Source: Heterocephalus glaber (taxonomy: Eukaryota > Chordata > Mammalia > Rodentia > Bathyergidae). Taken from it: DNA of 64,000 bases. Below the pieces are notes generated by a model. It was not told the DNA's origin and did no database searches. It saw only the letters and a program-made list of their open reading frames with translations. The DNA lies in NCBI RefSeq assembly GCF_000247695.1, contig NW_004624778.1:8412924-8476923 (forward strand), read 5' to 3'. This document shows, one piece after another, positions 1-12,949 of the stretch (positions are counted from its first letter, which is position 1; each line of letters begins with the position of its first letter). The position numbers and the translations under genes were made by a program.

Positions 1-611
1 TATAATACTATTCAATTTACTAACAAAAAAGTTCAATTCTCATAGAGGATATAAATATTTCAATTCTCACCTAGTAAGTGTCATATATATGAAGCAAACA
101 TCAACAGCTACAATAAGACAAATCCACAATTATGATAGTTTTATTTTTAAAATATACCTCTCTTAGTTGAAGAAATAAACCCAGTAAGAATATAGTTTTA
201 TATATATGATTAAAAAATTTTAACAGACATGCCTTATATGAAACATTTCACTTAGAGTTATAATGTAGAATATACTTAAACACACATACAAAATATTTAA
301 AACTTTACCAGATACTGGTTCATAAAATCAGTTAGAAACAATCAGAATCATAGATAGTTTCTCTGACAATAATGCAAATAAATTAGATATCAGAAACAAA
401 AAGACTAAGAAATACCTATATGTTTAGAATTTTAAAATATTTTTAATTATAATAGACAAGAACATGCAAAATGTGTGGGAAACAGATAAAGCAGTACTTC
501 AAAAGAAAAATATACAGCCACGAAAATTCAAGTATTAAAAAAGCAAGGATGAAAATTAATAAGCATCCATCTCAAAAAGTTTTCTAAAAGAATGTTAGAA
601 GAGCTGGGCAG
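1..611. other. AT-rich intergenic DNA, nothing recognised
   Basis: Very AT-rich sequence with no ORF, RNA gene or repeat that I can name. Confidence 0.5.
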
Positions 612-735
612 GCCGGATGTGGTGGCATATATCTGTAATCCCACCCCTTGCGGGGGGCTGAGCCAGAAGGATTGCAGCAAGTTCAGGGCCAGCCTGAGCT
701 ACACTGTGAGACCATGTCTCAAAGAGAAAAAAAAA
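612..735 (+). mobile_element. B1 SINE (7SL-derived monomer)
   Basis: The sequence reads GCCGGATGTGGTGGCATAT, then TGTAATCCCA, CAGCCTGAGCTACA and GACCATGTCTCAAA followed by an A-rich tail. These are the landmarks of a rodent B1 monomer in + orientation. It is somewhat diverged from the consensus. Confidence 0.85.
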
Positions 736-904
736 AGATAAAAGTCAAAATAAATGAAATAAAAATAATATATAGTCAATAAAGTCAAATTTTTCCCAAT
801 GAGAAATGTAAATGTCTTGTATATCTAACATGTACCAAAAAAATAAAATAAAAATAAAGTCAAATTTATTTCTCAGAAAACCCTAATAAAATTGATTACC
901 TTCT

Positions 905-1415
905 GGTGAGATTGATGAAAGTAGGACAAATAACAAAAGATGGCAAAGATTTGGGGGTAAAAGGAACTCTTCTACATTGTTGGTGGGAATGTAAACTAGT
1001 ACAACCACTATGGAAATCAGTGTGGAAATTTCTCAAAAAACTAAAAGTAATTCCATTTGACACAACTATTCCCCTTCTAGGTATCTTCCCGACAGAGTTG
1101 AAATCATCTTATTACAGGATACATGTAGACTCATGTTTATAGCAGCACAATTTACCCTATCTTGGAAACAGCAGTATATGTCCATCAACAGACGAATGGA
1201 TAAGGAAAATGTGGATTTATGCACAGTAAACTTGAGGCATTCATAGGTAAATGGATGAAATATGATAATATAATGTTAAGTCAAGTCAGACACACAAGCT
1301 TTAATATTGCATGGTTTCTCTTCTATGAGAAAAAAATATATATATATACAAATAAAGAGCAAACTAGAAGGTAAATAAATAGGAAGTAGAGAGAAGTTCA
1401 AATAATTCCCCAAAA
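905..1415 (+). mobile_element. L1 3' end (ORF2 C-terminus and 3' UTR), 5'-truncated
   Basis: Contains the typical end of L1 ORF2: TGTTGGTGGGAATGTAAAC, the AACTATTCCCCTTCTAGGTAT stretch (a proline/leucine-rich peptide, IPLLGIFP in one frame), ATGTTTATAGCAGCACAA and GAATGGATAAGGAAAATG. It continues into a 3' UTR with GTTTCTCTTCTATGAGA. It aligns by eye with the L1 ends near 12.3-12.8 kb and 55.6 kb. The 5' end is cut near 905; frames are broken. Confidence 0.85.
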
Positions 1416-2285
1416 TACCTATTCCATTATTTCAAAAATATTTAATATATATACTAACTTGATTCATTTATACTAGTAGTTTCTTAGTTCATTGAAAAGA
1501 AGCTTTTCTGCTATCATCTGTTTCTTCTTTGTAAAATAGTCTTAATTTGTCTATGTCTTATACTCTGAGTAACTTTTTAAGATTATGATACATGGTCTAT
1601 GAACTATTGTTACTCATTCTTTTGTTATGAAATTTCATTTTATTTTTTATAAAAACGGAGATAGTGTTTTCATCTTTGCCAATCCATTTTAGAAAAATAA
1701 CAGCATTTTGTGTTGTTTTAATTTACATAAATACCTGTAATAACTAGTAAAAACAAAATAAATTATATTTGTATATATGTGTGAACACACAAATATAAAA
1801 TGTATGTTTATACTCATAAACACACTTTGTTTTCCTATCTTTAGCATTTGCTCCATGTTTTATTACAATGGAATACCTCTTTTTATGGATTTAAGAAAGC
1901 TTTTTCATAGTAAGTATTAACTCTTTTGCAATGAGGAAGGAATCAAGGAAAATAATTGTAACATGGTAAAATTTATTTACAAAACTGAATCCTAGTTTTA
2001 TAAATGTATATCCTTATTGTCATTTCTTTTCACTTCAATTTCTTGTAGAAAATTTTAATTGTTTATGCTTAATATAATTGTTTTAATACCTAAAGTACTC
2101 TATGATTGGTTTTATACTGATAAAGGATTTTAGAGGTATTATGCTGAATTTTCTTCTAGTTAGATTATGGATTAATTTTATGGCGTTTGGATTTCTACTC
2201 TATTTGGAATTGTTTTCATGTAAAATATAATATTCAGAGTTTCATTGTAATATATTTTATTTTCTTAAATTGATAGCTACCTACA
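1416..2285. other. AT-rich intergenic DNA, nothing recognised
   Basis: No gene, no tail or terminal structure of a known repeat. Contains short AT/TA runs only. Confidence 0.45.
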
Positions 2286-2289
2286 TCAA

Positions 2290-2405
2290 TGTCATATGCT
2301 GAATAACAAGAATAATAACAATAGCTCACTTTTAAAAAAGAATTTCCTATGTACCAGACCTTGCTCTAAATACATTTATACACATTAACTGATCTCTCAA
2401 TTCCA
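2290..2405 (-). mobile_element. MIR fossil
   Basis: AATAACAATAGCTCAC, TATGTACCAGACCTTGCTCTAAAT and ACACATTAACTGATCTC follow the reverse complement of the MIR 3' region (…TATTGAGC…GTGCCAGGCACTGTTCTAAG…TTAACTCATTTAATC). Strongly diverged. Confidence 0.5.
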
Positions 2406-2689
2406 TCTTGTTTGAAAGTGTCCTTTTCACCATGGAGTAAATTATTTTATGTCTTGGGCCTGTTCCTACTTTCAAATTTGATCTCTAAAGCAGATGTTTC
2501 ACAAGCAGCTAGAAAGAGCTTCCCTGCTCTGATCTCAACAGGGTGAGCGATCTATACAGTGAAGGAGGCAGTTTAAAGCTCTTTGAGGCTGATTTTTTTC
2601 ACTCTTTGCCATGTACCTTTTATTTGTGCTCATAATTGACAAGGTGTCATGTCTGATTTATTTTAGTTTGGCTATTTTTTCTCCTTGTA

Positions 2690-3330
2690 AAAGTGATACA
2701 TATTCTAAAGGACGATATAGAAAACCTTGAAGACTACAAGACAGATATAATTCAACCATTTTTAATTTTTTAGAGGATTTCTATCAACCATATTTCTTGG
2801 CATAGGTAGAGAGGGAAATGGGTTGTTTTTCACAATGGTGATTATATCATATAATTTACTTTTGTTCATATAACGTATCATCATCAAAGTTTTCAGTTAG
2901 CACGAAGCTTTAAGATTATTATTCTTTTAATGAAAGTACCATAATTAATTATTATTCTAATAGACATTTTGGTTGTTATATTCTATCTATGTAAAACTAC
3001 AGTGAATATCTTTCTGCATAAAGTTTTCCTGTATTTAAAATGATCTCTTGGGCCAGAGATTTAGCTCAATGGCACTGCACCTGCCTGGCAAGTGCAAGGT
3101 CCTGAGTTCAGTCCCTGGTCCCAGAAAAAAATTAAAAATTAAAAATATAAAAATAAAATGATCGCTTTTGACATATGTTTCCACAAATGAATACATAGGG
3201 ACAAAATCCATGAATGTCTTAAGAATGCACACTATAAAATTATTCTCCAAAATACTGTGTCAGTGTGCATTCTCTCCAACAAATAAGTGACCCTGCTTCA
3301 CAAAGTTAAGTAGATATTACATGTGATCAC
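2690..3330 (-). mobile_element. Old L1 fragment, interrupted by a SINE
   Basis: Reads as reverse complement of the end of an ancient L1 ORF2: ATTTTGGTTGTTATATTC, ACTACAGTGAATATCTTTCTGCATAAA, and after the SINE, ATTCTCCAAAATACTGTGTCAG...GTGCATTCTCTCC. Identification is by the order of these landmarks, not by an alignment. The SINE at 3051-3155 splits it. Confidence 0.5.
3051..3155 (+). mobile_element. ID-type tRNA-derived SINE
   Basis: Starts GGCCAGAGATTTAGCTCAAT and carries the pol III A box (TAGCTCAATGG) and B box (GAGTTCAGTCC), then an A-rich tail. It is flanked by direct repeats AAAATGATCTCTT (from 3037) and AAAATGATCGCTT (from 3156), which fit a target-site duplication. Confidence 0.85.
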
Positions 3331-3334
3331 TTTT

Positions 3335-4255
3335 GCCTCCAATTATATCAGTTGAGTTTTTACTCCACAGAGACTAATTATAGGCTCTTTTGTTTTGATC
3401 ACAAATCCCAGCCCTAATTTAAGCCATTTATTTTAGAAATTTGGAGAATTTGTCCTAGCTATACAGGAGGCTAATTCCTGATGCACAGCTGAAAAGGAAG
3501 CACCTGTCTCCATAATCCAAAAGGTTTTAGGCCTAAGTGTAAGAATGACGTTCCCTGGAGTTCTGGGTATGCAAGGAAGGCTCCATGGTTGAGGATCCAG
3601 ATGTTCTCAGGTCTTTGCCATCATGCTGGGGAAAGATAATCTCTCAGAATTCAAGAAACAAAACTGAGAAAGTCGAGATAAGGCTAGTGAAACTGGGCTG
3701 GGTTTCATGGAAGAGACTATTTCTACAGAAAAAAAATAGACCTCTGGACAAAATAGCAGTCCAACTCTCAAAGAAAGGACCATGACTATGGAGTTGAGCC
3801 AATATGAGAGAATAGCAATTCTGGGACCAGGGTCCAGCTCACTAACTCCTGAGTCTCCCTGGAAACAAAGGCTTTTCCATTGAATCTTTAGGGGACTTCA
3901 CTTAAAATTCCACTAACCTAGGTCACTAGTATACTTCTTCCTTTACCATACTTGCTTTGGGAACCTAAATGAAGATAAGCTTACAGGTGAGAATGAAGAT
4001 GGGAGCCAGTTCTGAAAAGCAAAGAGGCTGCCTCAAAGGAAAAGAGGCAAAAGACTGCAAAACATGCTCAGTTTTCATTTGAATACAGAGCATTGCACTC
4101 AAAATGCCCCCAGTAGGTCTTCACAAATTGAAAGGATCTGCAGTAAACAATCTGAGCCCTCACCCCCACTAGATATTTTAGTGGCCTTGGACAAATTTCT
4201 TAAAGACTCTGTCAAAGATTCTCAGTTCTTAAATGAGGACCAGCCTACAACACTC
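3335..4255. other. Intergenic, nothing recognised
   Basis: Short ORFs on both strands (66 and 65 codons) have no recognisable similarity and no neighbouring gene signals. Confidence 0.4.
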
Positions 4256-4261
4256 ATTTGA

Positions 4262-4560
4262 AGACAATGTGAAAATAAATTGTGGTATAGTCATGAAATG
4301 GAATATAGCTACATAACTGTGAAAATGAAGGGATAATGCCTGTATATCAAAATAATGCATCAAAATATAAAAGTTAAATAATTCCAAAATGATATTGATA
4401 AATCTTAAAAATATAAAACTGATGAAAAAGTCCAATTACATGTAAAATAGTGTTCTTTTTAAATGACATTCAAAATGAAACGACATATTCTAAACACCAC
4501 AATTTTAAATATACATATATAATAAAACTATACTTTAAAAAGAAGAAAATTATAACACGA
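4262..4560 (+). mobile_element. Old L1 3' end
   Basis: AATTGTGGTATAGTCATGAAATGGAATATAGC and AAATGAAGGGATAATGCC resemble the TTGTGGTAT..ATGGAATACTA..GAAAATGAA landmarks near the end of old mammalian L1 ORF2. Much diverged, no intact frame. Confidence 0.5.
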
Positions 4561-4739
4561 AATTCAGAATACATATCATATTGAATTGGTTGGGGGGAGA
4601 CAATGTGCATGATAGAGGAAGGAGCCAATATAGGCAGATAAGAGTTTCTGCTAATATCCTAGCTCCTAGGCTTATAGTAGATTTATGGAGGTAATTATGG
4701 ATGAATTAAGTAAATGAATAAGCCAAGAAATACTATCTT

Positions 4740-4910
4740 ACTGATTTTATTTATTCATTCAACAAGTATTTAATCAATATCTATTATGTACCACAGTTAC
4801 AGCTAAAACAAAGCATAACCCATCCCTTTGCGGAACTGACATCTCCATTTGGAGAACAGGGAAACTAAACATATAATAAGTAAGTGCACATTATAAAATA
4901 CTATTTGTAC
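4740..4910 (-). mobile_element. L2-like LINE 3' end
   Basis: TTTATTCATTCAACAAGTATTTAATCAATATCTATTATGTACC followed by GGAACTGACATCTCCATTTGGAG follows the reverse complement of the L2 3' end (ATTCATTCAACAAATATTTATTGAGC...CATGGAGCTTACA). Diverged. Confidence 0.5.
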
Positions 4911-7900
4911 TCAAGGAACTGCTGAGCACATTTCTCTACAAAAAGCTACAGAGTGATTCACTTGTGCTGCACAATCTCATTTAATTATAGAATGGTTCGC
5001 TTGCTCTTGCATGAGGTTAAAAGTTTTTCCCCTAGTTTCTTGCTAAATTGTTTCTATATTATCTACATTTTAAAAATATTTTGCCCATTCCTAAGAAAAT
5101 GATGCGCACACAGAAGATATTCAGTAAAGCATTAGATTAGAATGTATAAAATTATCTAGATTAAATAAGTATATGACCTGCCTATTTAGTGCTTTGGAAA
5201 CTATAACATCTCCACAAATGCAGTGCATTGTTAACTACATTAATATGAACTGGGATTATGTTGTGGGTGAGGTATTACTAATAACTCATTCTATGTATCA
5301 AGTGACAGAAAGGGGTGATCATGTGGGCACTCTGGAACATCCTTGGAATTTGGGAGGCTTGGCTCTGCATTACTGGGCTACCAAAGTCATTTTCTTGAGC
5401 CCCTGAGACCCTCAAGGGGAATGCTGAGCCTGCAGGGAAGGATTGCTGTAGGAAAGGATTGTTCTCTTGCCCTTCAGCAGGAGTTAGCTGTGCATGTCTT
5501 CTTCAGCTGTGAATGTTCATTATTTCTATTTGTACCTGAGCTTATATTTATGGATAATCTATTGAAGGAGGAAATATGGCTCAGGTGAGTGGGAATGACA
5601 GGGCTGTATTTAATAGCTACAGGAAATAACCTTCTAACGGCCAAAAGAGTGTCATATCTCATGGTTATGATGTCTTCAAAGGGTGATATTTCTGGCTGTG
5701 TCATCATAGCTGTGAAAAGCATTTTCTCAGCATCTATGAAAAATGGGAAGACAGTGGAGTGATGGAGGTGCACTCCAGACAGGTTAGTATTAATCACACC
5801 AGCCCAGCCTCAACTTCTGTCAACATTTAAGGAAATCCAGTTAGGGTTAGGGGAAGGGGAGGGCAGGAAAGATACAGACTTCCCAGTTTTCAAAGTGAGT
5901 GATTGGTTCGGGGTTATGTAATGGGGACCTTGCCTTGGGGACACAACTTAGTAGAGCTGGTGTCCTGTGATTATCTCCACTTCTCGTCTCCATAGCGCCA
6001 TTCTTCCAACTCCTTATTCCACGTCTAACATCTTACCCCATCTATGAACCCTAGCAGAGAATCTCATGTTTCCAGTCCACCCATCAATGGGAGCTTGGTT
6101 TCTTCTGATGTACTTACAATTATGCTGGATACTCTGGAAATTATAATACAGAATCCTGACCCTTTTCCTCAGGTGATACTTCCTCCAGAAATATAAATTA
6201 TCTCACTTTACTTATTTTGTAACCCTTGAATAAAGACACTCCCTGCATAATGTAGCTCAGAACATATTTTTGATAAAGGGTTGTCTCTGAGTTTTAGCAT
6301 AATATAATGATTACGTTAGGACTCTCAATTCATCCTGTCACCTCCACCAGTGCAGTTCCTGGAAACATCCCCCTTTTTTCTACCTTGCTACCTTCAAGAC
6401 CTAACATAGGTCATACTTCTTTCATGACTCTCATCCATAATGCTTTCTTCCTTTTCTTATGAGTTTTTATTTATAGCACCCTAGCATAATCTATCCCCTA
6501 CTTTTGACCCTGATTTTTATCACTATCTTGGTACAACAAAAATGTCTTGTTTGTTGAGTATTTCTCACATTTTATCCCTGAAAATATACAGGAGCAAGGG
6601 AGTACTGTGGATGTCATTGTACCTCCTGGCCCAGATTACATTTGGTTAGAGCCTCTTGGTTTGTCAAATTTGATTTCTGGTTAGAGACCTAAATCACCTT
6701 CTTTCTTAGTCACACTTTGAATTTAGTTAACCATTTTACTCTTACTGTATCAATAAGAACAGAAAAGCTTTATTCTCCCCCATTTAGCATAAATAAGGAA
6801 AATTAGGCTTGGGGCAATTTTTTCTTGTTGAAATTCACATATACTGCATGGAATGGTGTTCTTTTTCCACTTTTTTCTCATAAAGATATGCAACGGTATC
6901 ATAAGGTAATGCAAGAAAGAATGTAGATGACCTTATGCAGTTCATTTCTAAACCATAAAGTTCTCAGCTATAGGAAAGATCTACAAAAATATCCCTACAA
7001 GGGCATATTCAAATAAACCAGACAAGACATAGACATGTGAAAGAATAGTTTGAATAGGTCCCCAAGTAACTCTGGTACAACTTCCTTGTCCTACCCACAA
7101 CCAAGCCCCTTAGTCCCCACATACACTCGAAATCCCTATCATTATTCAAGAAATCCATAAAATATGGATGAGTACTCTGTTCCTATTGTGGAATTAGATC
7201 AACATGCATGATTTGATTCTTCATTATTGTTTTATTAGTATAATGATGAGGCCACCAATAAAAGTGACTGATCACTTTCCACATAAACAAACTTCTTGGA
7301 TCTGGCCCTGCAGTGTCTCTGGTCAGCAGCCACAGTAGTGGCCTGACTATTTGCAGACTGACTAGGGCCCTCCAAATAATAAAGGAGGAATGTTGACCCG
7401 AAAGAACTTAGCTACACATGTCATCCACAAAATATGCAATGCAGAGGGTGCATGGGCAGTTTGATGCTTTTTGAGAACTTTGGCAAAATATCTTGTGGTT
7501 TTATTGCTGAGGAGAGTTGTATTTATGCCAAGTGGATAGCGGCAAAGTTGGCGGGGGTAGGGGGTCATCATGCCTGTGTCTCTATAAACAAGAGCTTAAC
7601 AGGAATTAGGATCTGTTCCATGGCTCTAAAAAAGCATATCATTTACCAAGATTCATGGACAACAACTGAAGTATTTTCCCCTTAAAGCCATTTGCAACTT
7701 GTAAAAATCATTCATCTTTTTGATTTCCCAAAATCTAAACAAATAGGAATAATTCAAGTAGAGAGCCTGGTGGAAAATATTACACAATGGACTCCATGCA
7801 TGCCTAAGCCTTCAATCAAAGGCAGGACAGGTAACCTGGTTCTATTTATTTACTGGGGTTTCCATGAGCACATAAGAACAATATCCCACATACTGTGAAC

Positions 7901-8535
7901 CTTTCTTATTTCAAGTTATATTTGAGTATATTTATTCATCTCAGGCAAGACTTCTCTGTTAAAGTTTCTGTTTCTAAAGAGCCTTTGGGTACTGAATACA
8001 GTGAGCTTTTAGCTGTTCATGAAAATATTCAGAAAATAAATAATTAAAGAGAGTTAATTTTATATATACCCACATATTTAACCATCAATATTTATTTTCA
8101 TTTTAATCAATTTTCATGTAAATATTCATTCTTACCTTTTCAACCTAGAAAAGAAGTACTTTTTAATGGGCATGATTTGATACGACTAAATCTTCACAAT
8201 AAATTGGGGTATATAGCTGTGTATTCCCAGCATAAAGGTCTCAAGTGCTATGCTTTTAAGTTCTGAATCTGCTATGACTCACTTCTCTGACCCTAATCTG
8301 TCACTTTTGTTAGGCAGCATATCTGGCTATGTCATAACCTTCTCTAGTTCTACTCTTAACACTGACATAAAATCCAAGCCAAGTTGGCTTTATGGAGGCT
8401 TTCAAGTGACTCTAAGACTCAAGTTCTCAAACCTTCAAATAAATATTTGTGGAATCTATTTTGCTACCAAGAGCCATTGTTTGCTTCTTTCAGTTTCTAT
8501 GTTGTTTTCTAACAGTGAGATTAAAAACAGTGAAA
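4911..8535. other. Intergenic, nothing recognised
   Basis: About 3.6 kb of AT-rich sequence. Several ORFs of 60-107 codons occur on both strands without recognisable products, splice context or promoter, and I treat them as chance ORFs. Confidence 0.45.
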
Positions 8536-8539
8536 TTTG

Positions 8540-8622
8540 GGCCAGGGATTTAGGAGAGTGGTTCTGATGACTGCCTCGAAAGCATAAGGTCCCAAGTTCA
8601 ATCCCTGGTACCAAAAAAACCA
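8540..8622 (+). mobile_element. ID-type SINE, diverged
   Basis: GGCCAGGGATTTAG...AAGTTCAATCCCTGGTACCAAAAAAA matches the local SINE family, but the A box is altered (TTAGGAGAGTGG). Flanking sequences CAGTGAAATTT and CAATGAAATCC may be an eroded target-site duplication. Confidence 0.8.
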
Positions 8623-9245
8623 ATGAAATCCCAGATAAGTGATGCGTTCCTAACCTTTGTAGACTATATTTTGTACATATCTACTGGCTTTGTAGAATTT
8701 TCACAATGACAGTGAACATAGAAACTATCCAATAATAGCTATCACTGTGAAAAGTCTAGAGAAGCCAGCTTCTCAATCTCAATAGTCTCAAAGGGTACTC
8801 ACTACAACTAGGATGGGTACCACTCCTGTCACCATCTGTAAGAGTGGCGACTGGGGTACTCAGAAGTGAAGGCATTCATCCAAGATCACAAAGTTCTAAA
8901 GTGAGATTTGAATACAAATATAGCTTGTGTCTAAGGGCCATGTTATTTCCACTGTATTATGCCATGGATAGTAGTAATTCAAAAATTTTAAACTATGGCA
9001 AGATTACCTTGAGTTTGTATTTTCCAGTGTTTTGGCTAAATGTTATACTTTCAGAATACATGGTAACCGTTCCACATGATTTTTTTAATGGCCACATAAC
9101 ACTATTACTCCAAAGCTACTGAAAATAGCCATAATGGAGAAATTCTTCCCATCAGAAAATAGAACAAAGGGGCATAGGTTGCTGAAGTAATTCTGGATTC
9201 CCCCCCCTTCCTCTCCACCTCCATTTTGGGTAAAAAATACATTTT
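8623..9245. other. Intergenic, nothing recognised
   Basis: A 92-codon ORF at 8844-9122 has no recognisable similarity. No repeat boundary is visible. Confidence 0.4.
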
Positions 9246-9249
9246 TATG

Positions 9250-12200
9250 ATTCAAAAAACAAAAAAAAATTTTCAGAAATTATAAAATCAAAAGGCAATA
9301 CTACTAGACATAAAAAATCAAATAAACACAGATAAAATTGTAGTGGACCTCAGTACCCCACTTTCACAAAGAAACAGATCAATTAAACAAAACAATTCAA
9401 CAAAGAACTATCAGAGCTGGACCACACCTCTGAACAAATGGATTTAATAAATATCTAGAGAGTGTTCTACCCTTCTACAACAGGATACGCATCCTTCACA
9501 GCACCACAGAGAATATTCTCCAAAACAGGTCACATATTAGTACATGAAGCCTGATTAAATAAATACAAAAAAATCAAAATCATCCCATGTTTACCATCAG
9601 AGCATTGTGCAATCAGTTGCACTGTGCAATCAATTGCAGAAGAAACCACAGAAAATTTATAAACACCTGGAAACTTAATAACATACTCCTGAACACCCAA
9701 TAGATCACAGAAGAAATCAAGCAAGAAATTAAACAGTTTTTAGAATCACATGACAATAACAATACCATACTATGTGACATAATGAAAGCAGTCCTAAGAG
9801 GGAAGCCTATTTCAACCAATAGAAAAGCAAAGTGAGCTCAAATAAAAAGCCTAATGATGACTCTCAGGATACTAAAAACAACAACAGCAATCCAAATGCA
9901 AATCAAATTTAAGGGAGGAAATCATAAAGATCAGAGGGGAAATTAGTGAAACTGAGACTAAAACACAGTGCCAAGAATCTATGATTTGAAGAGTTGGTTC
10001 ATTGAAAGAATAAGCAAGATGGAAAAACCTTTAGCTAAACTTAAGAAAAGAAAGACAGAAAATACTCACATCAATGCAAAAAATGAAAAAAAAAAACCCG
10101 AAATCACGACACCATCAAAGTTTAGAAGAGAGTAGCTATCATAAAAAAATTATGCTCCAAAATATTAGAAAGTCTTGAAGAAATAGATAGATTCCTAGAC
10201 CAATACAAATTACCAAAACTAAACCAAGATATAAAAATTCTGGAAAAATCAATAACAAGCAAAGACATTCAGGCAGTAATAAAAAAAAAAAGTCTATGAA
10301 CTAAGAAAAGCCCAGGAGCTGCTAGATCACTGATGAATTCTACAAGATCTTTAAGGATGTTATAACACCTATACTCCTGAAACTCTTCAATAAAATTGAA
10401 AGGAAATTGGTGCTTCAAAATTCATTTCTGGAAACCAGTGTCACTTTCATCCCCAAACAAGACAGAGACCCAACTAAAAATGAAAATGACAAGCCAATCT
10501 CCTTAATGAACACAGATGCAAAAATCCTCAGTAAGATACTGGCAAATAGAATGCAACAAGTCATCAAAAGAATAATACATCCTGATGAAGTAAATTTCAC
10601 CCCAGGGTTGCAAGGATGGTCCAACACATGCAAATCAATAAATGTAATGCACTACATAAACTGAAGCAAGGACAAAACCTACATAATTATATCAACAGAT
10701 ATAGAATAAGCTTTTGACAAAATCCAACACCTATTCATGATAAAATCCCTGAAGAAAATAGGTACAGAAGGCCCTTACCTAAATCTGATAAAAGCCATTT
10801 ATGACAAAACACTGGCCAATATTCTATTTAATGGGGGAAACCTGAAAGCTTTCCCTCTATCTAAAATCAGGAACAAGACAATGATGATCCTAGTCACCAC
10901 TTCTGTTCAACATAGTCCTCAAAATATTAGCCAGAGTAATCAGGCAAGATAAAGAAACAAAAGGGATACACATGGGAAAGAAAAAGTCAATGACATGATC
11001 TTCTACATAGAATATTCAAAACATATCACCAAAAGACTCCTAGAACTAATAAACAAATTTGGCTGGGTAGCAGGATACAAAATCAACATGCAAAAATCAG
11101 TATCATTCCCATTCCCATACATCAGCAATGAACTCACTGAGAAAGAAATTAGAAAAACAATACCATTCACAATAGCATCAAGAAAAATTAAAAACCTAGG
11201 AATTAACCCAACCAAGGAAATCAAAGACTTCTACAGTGAAAATGACAGTACTCTGAAAGATGAGATTACAAAGAACATCAGAAAATGGAAAGATATCCCC
11301 TTTTCTTGTGTAGGCAGAAACAATATAGTCAAAATGGCCATATCCAAAACTGATATATAGATTTAATGCTATCCCAATCAAAATATCTACAGCATTAGTC
11401 ACAAAACTAGAAAACACAGCCATAAAATTCACATGGGACCAGAAGAGATTCAGTGGCAAAAGCAATCCTGAGCAACAAAAGTAAAGCAAAAGGCATCACA
11501 ATACCTGACTTCAAGTTATACTATAAAGTGATTTATAAAAATGGCATGGAATTGGCAAAAAAAAAAAAAGACACATGAATCAATGGAATAGAATAGAATA
11601 TACAGAAACAACCTCAGACATATTCAGCTAGTTGATCTTTAACAAAGGGGCCAAATACACATGTTGGAGGAAAAATAGCTTCTTTAGCAAATGGTGCTGG
11701 GAAAACTGATTATCCATATTCAGAAGATTCAAATTGGGCCCATATCTGACACAATATACTAAACTAAAATCAAAATGGATCAAAGATCTAAACATTAAAA
11801 CAGAAACACTTAACCCATTGGAAGATAAAATAAATAAAACTGAAGTCAGAAGTCAGAGGTTAGGCAAGAAATTTCTGAACAGAACTCTCATTAAATAACA
11901 GCAAAAATCAACAAATGGGATTATATCTAATTAAAAAGCTTCTGCACAGCAAATGAAACAATCAGAAGAGTGAAGAGACAACCTACAGAGTGGGAAAAAT
12001 TTCTGCCAGCTATGCTTCAGACAGAGGGCTGATGTCTAGAACATATGAAGAACTTTAAAAATTAGACCCACTAGGGCCGGGGATTTAGCTCAGTGGTCCC
12101 GCCTCCTGCTTCACAAGTGCAAGATCCTGAATTCGATCCCCAGTACAAAAAAAAAAAATTAGACCTACCAAAATAAAAGAATAAATAATGAATAGTGAAA

Positions 12201-12862
12201 TGAATAGACATTTTTCAGAAGAAGATTTGAAATACTGTGCAATCATAAAAATCAGTTACAGAATATTTGATGATATGGGGAAATGTTTGTGTTGAATAGC
12301 TAAATAAAAAAAAGAAATCAAATAATAAATGCTGGAGAGGTTTTAGGGGGAAAAGGAGCCCTTTTGATAGTTGGTAGGGGTACAAACTGGTACTACCACT
12401 ATGGAACTCAGTATGGAGTCCTCAAAAAACTAAAAATAGAAATCATTTGACCCAGCTATTCCCCTTCTAGGTATCTTCCCAAAAGAGTTAAAACATTATA
12501 TTTCAGTGATACATGCACACTCATGTTTATAGTAGCACAACTCATAATAGCTAAATCTTGGAAGCAGCCTAAATGTTGCTCAACAGATGAATGGGGGGAA
12601 AATGTGGTATTTATACACAATGGAGTACTGCTCTGGCATAAAGAAAGAAAAACTTGAGTCATTTGTAGGAAAATGGATTCACAATTCACCTTGAGACCAT
12701 AATGTTAAGTGAAGTATATCAGAAATGCAAGCTTAAATATCACATAGTTTCTCATATATGAGCACTCCAACATATAAATAAAGTACAAAGAAATCAATAA
12801 TGATGAAAATGAGTAGAGGGAATCTAGATATGGAGAGAGTGAGATGAGCGGAGAGGGGGAAA
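9250..12862 (+). mobile_element. Degraded L1 retrotransposon, ORF2 and 3' end (5'-truncated)
   Basis: A non-functional, 5'-truncated copy. It begins within the endonuclease part of ORF2 (near 9330, GTAGTGGACCTCAGTACCCC), passes through the reverse transcriptase core at 10400-11010, and ends in the C-terminal region and 3' UTR near 12.86 kb. Recognisable RT peptides are [41 protein letters not shown] and INVMHYIN. Many frameshifts and stops break the frame, and around 10985-11005 the usual (F/Y)ADD catalytic motif is lost (the frame reads VNDMIFYI). A SINE is nested near 12.1 kb. Both EN and RT are therefore dead. Confidence 0.92.
12074..12162 (+). mobile_element. ID-type SINE nested in the L1
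   Basis: GGGCCGGGGATTTAGCTCAG with intact A box, B box-like GAATTCGATCC and a 12-A tail. The L1 sequence AAATTAGACCCAC on the left is repeated as AAATTAGACCTAC on the right, a target-site duplication, so the SINE inserted after the L1. Confidence 0.9.
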
Positions 12863-12949
12863 ATACCAGAATTTGCCTTCCTTCTCTTTGTCTGCATGCT
12901 CACCTATCTCTGTCAGCCATGGCACACTTGTACATGCTCTGAGTACTTA

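Noticed and set aside
906..1142. 78-codon ORF as a possible small gene
   Set aside because: It is the C-terminal piece of L1 ORF2 in a truncated retrotransposon.
10407..11360. Series of ORFs that could be read as a live reverse transcriptase gene
   Set aside because: They are frame fragments of one dead L1 copy with frameshifts, stops and a lost catalytic motif.
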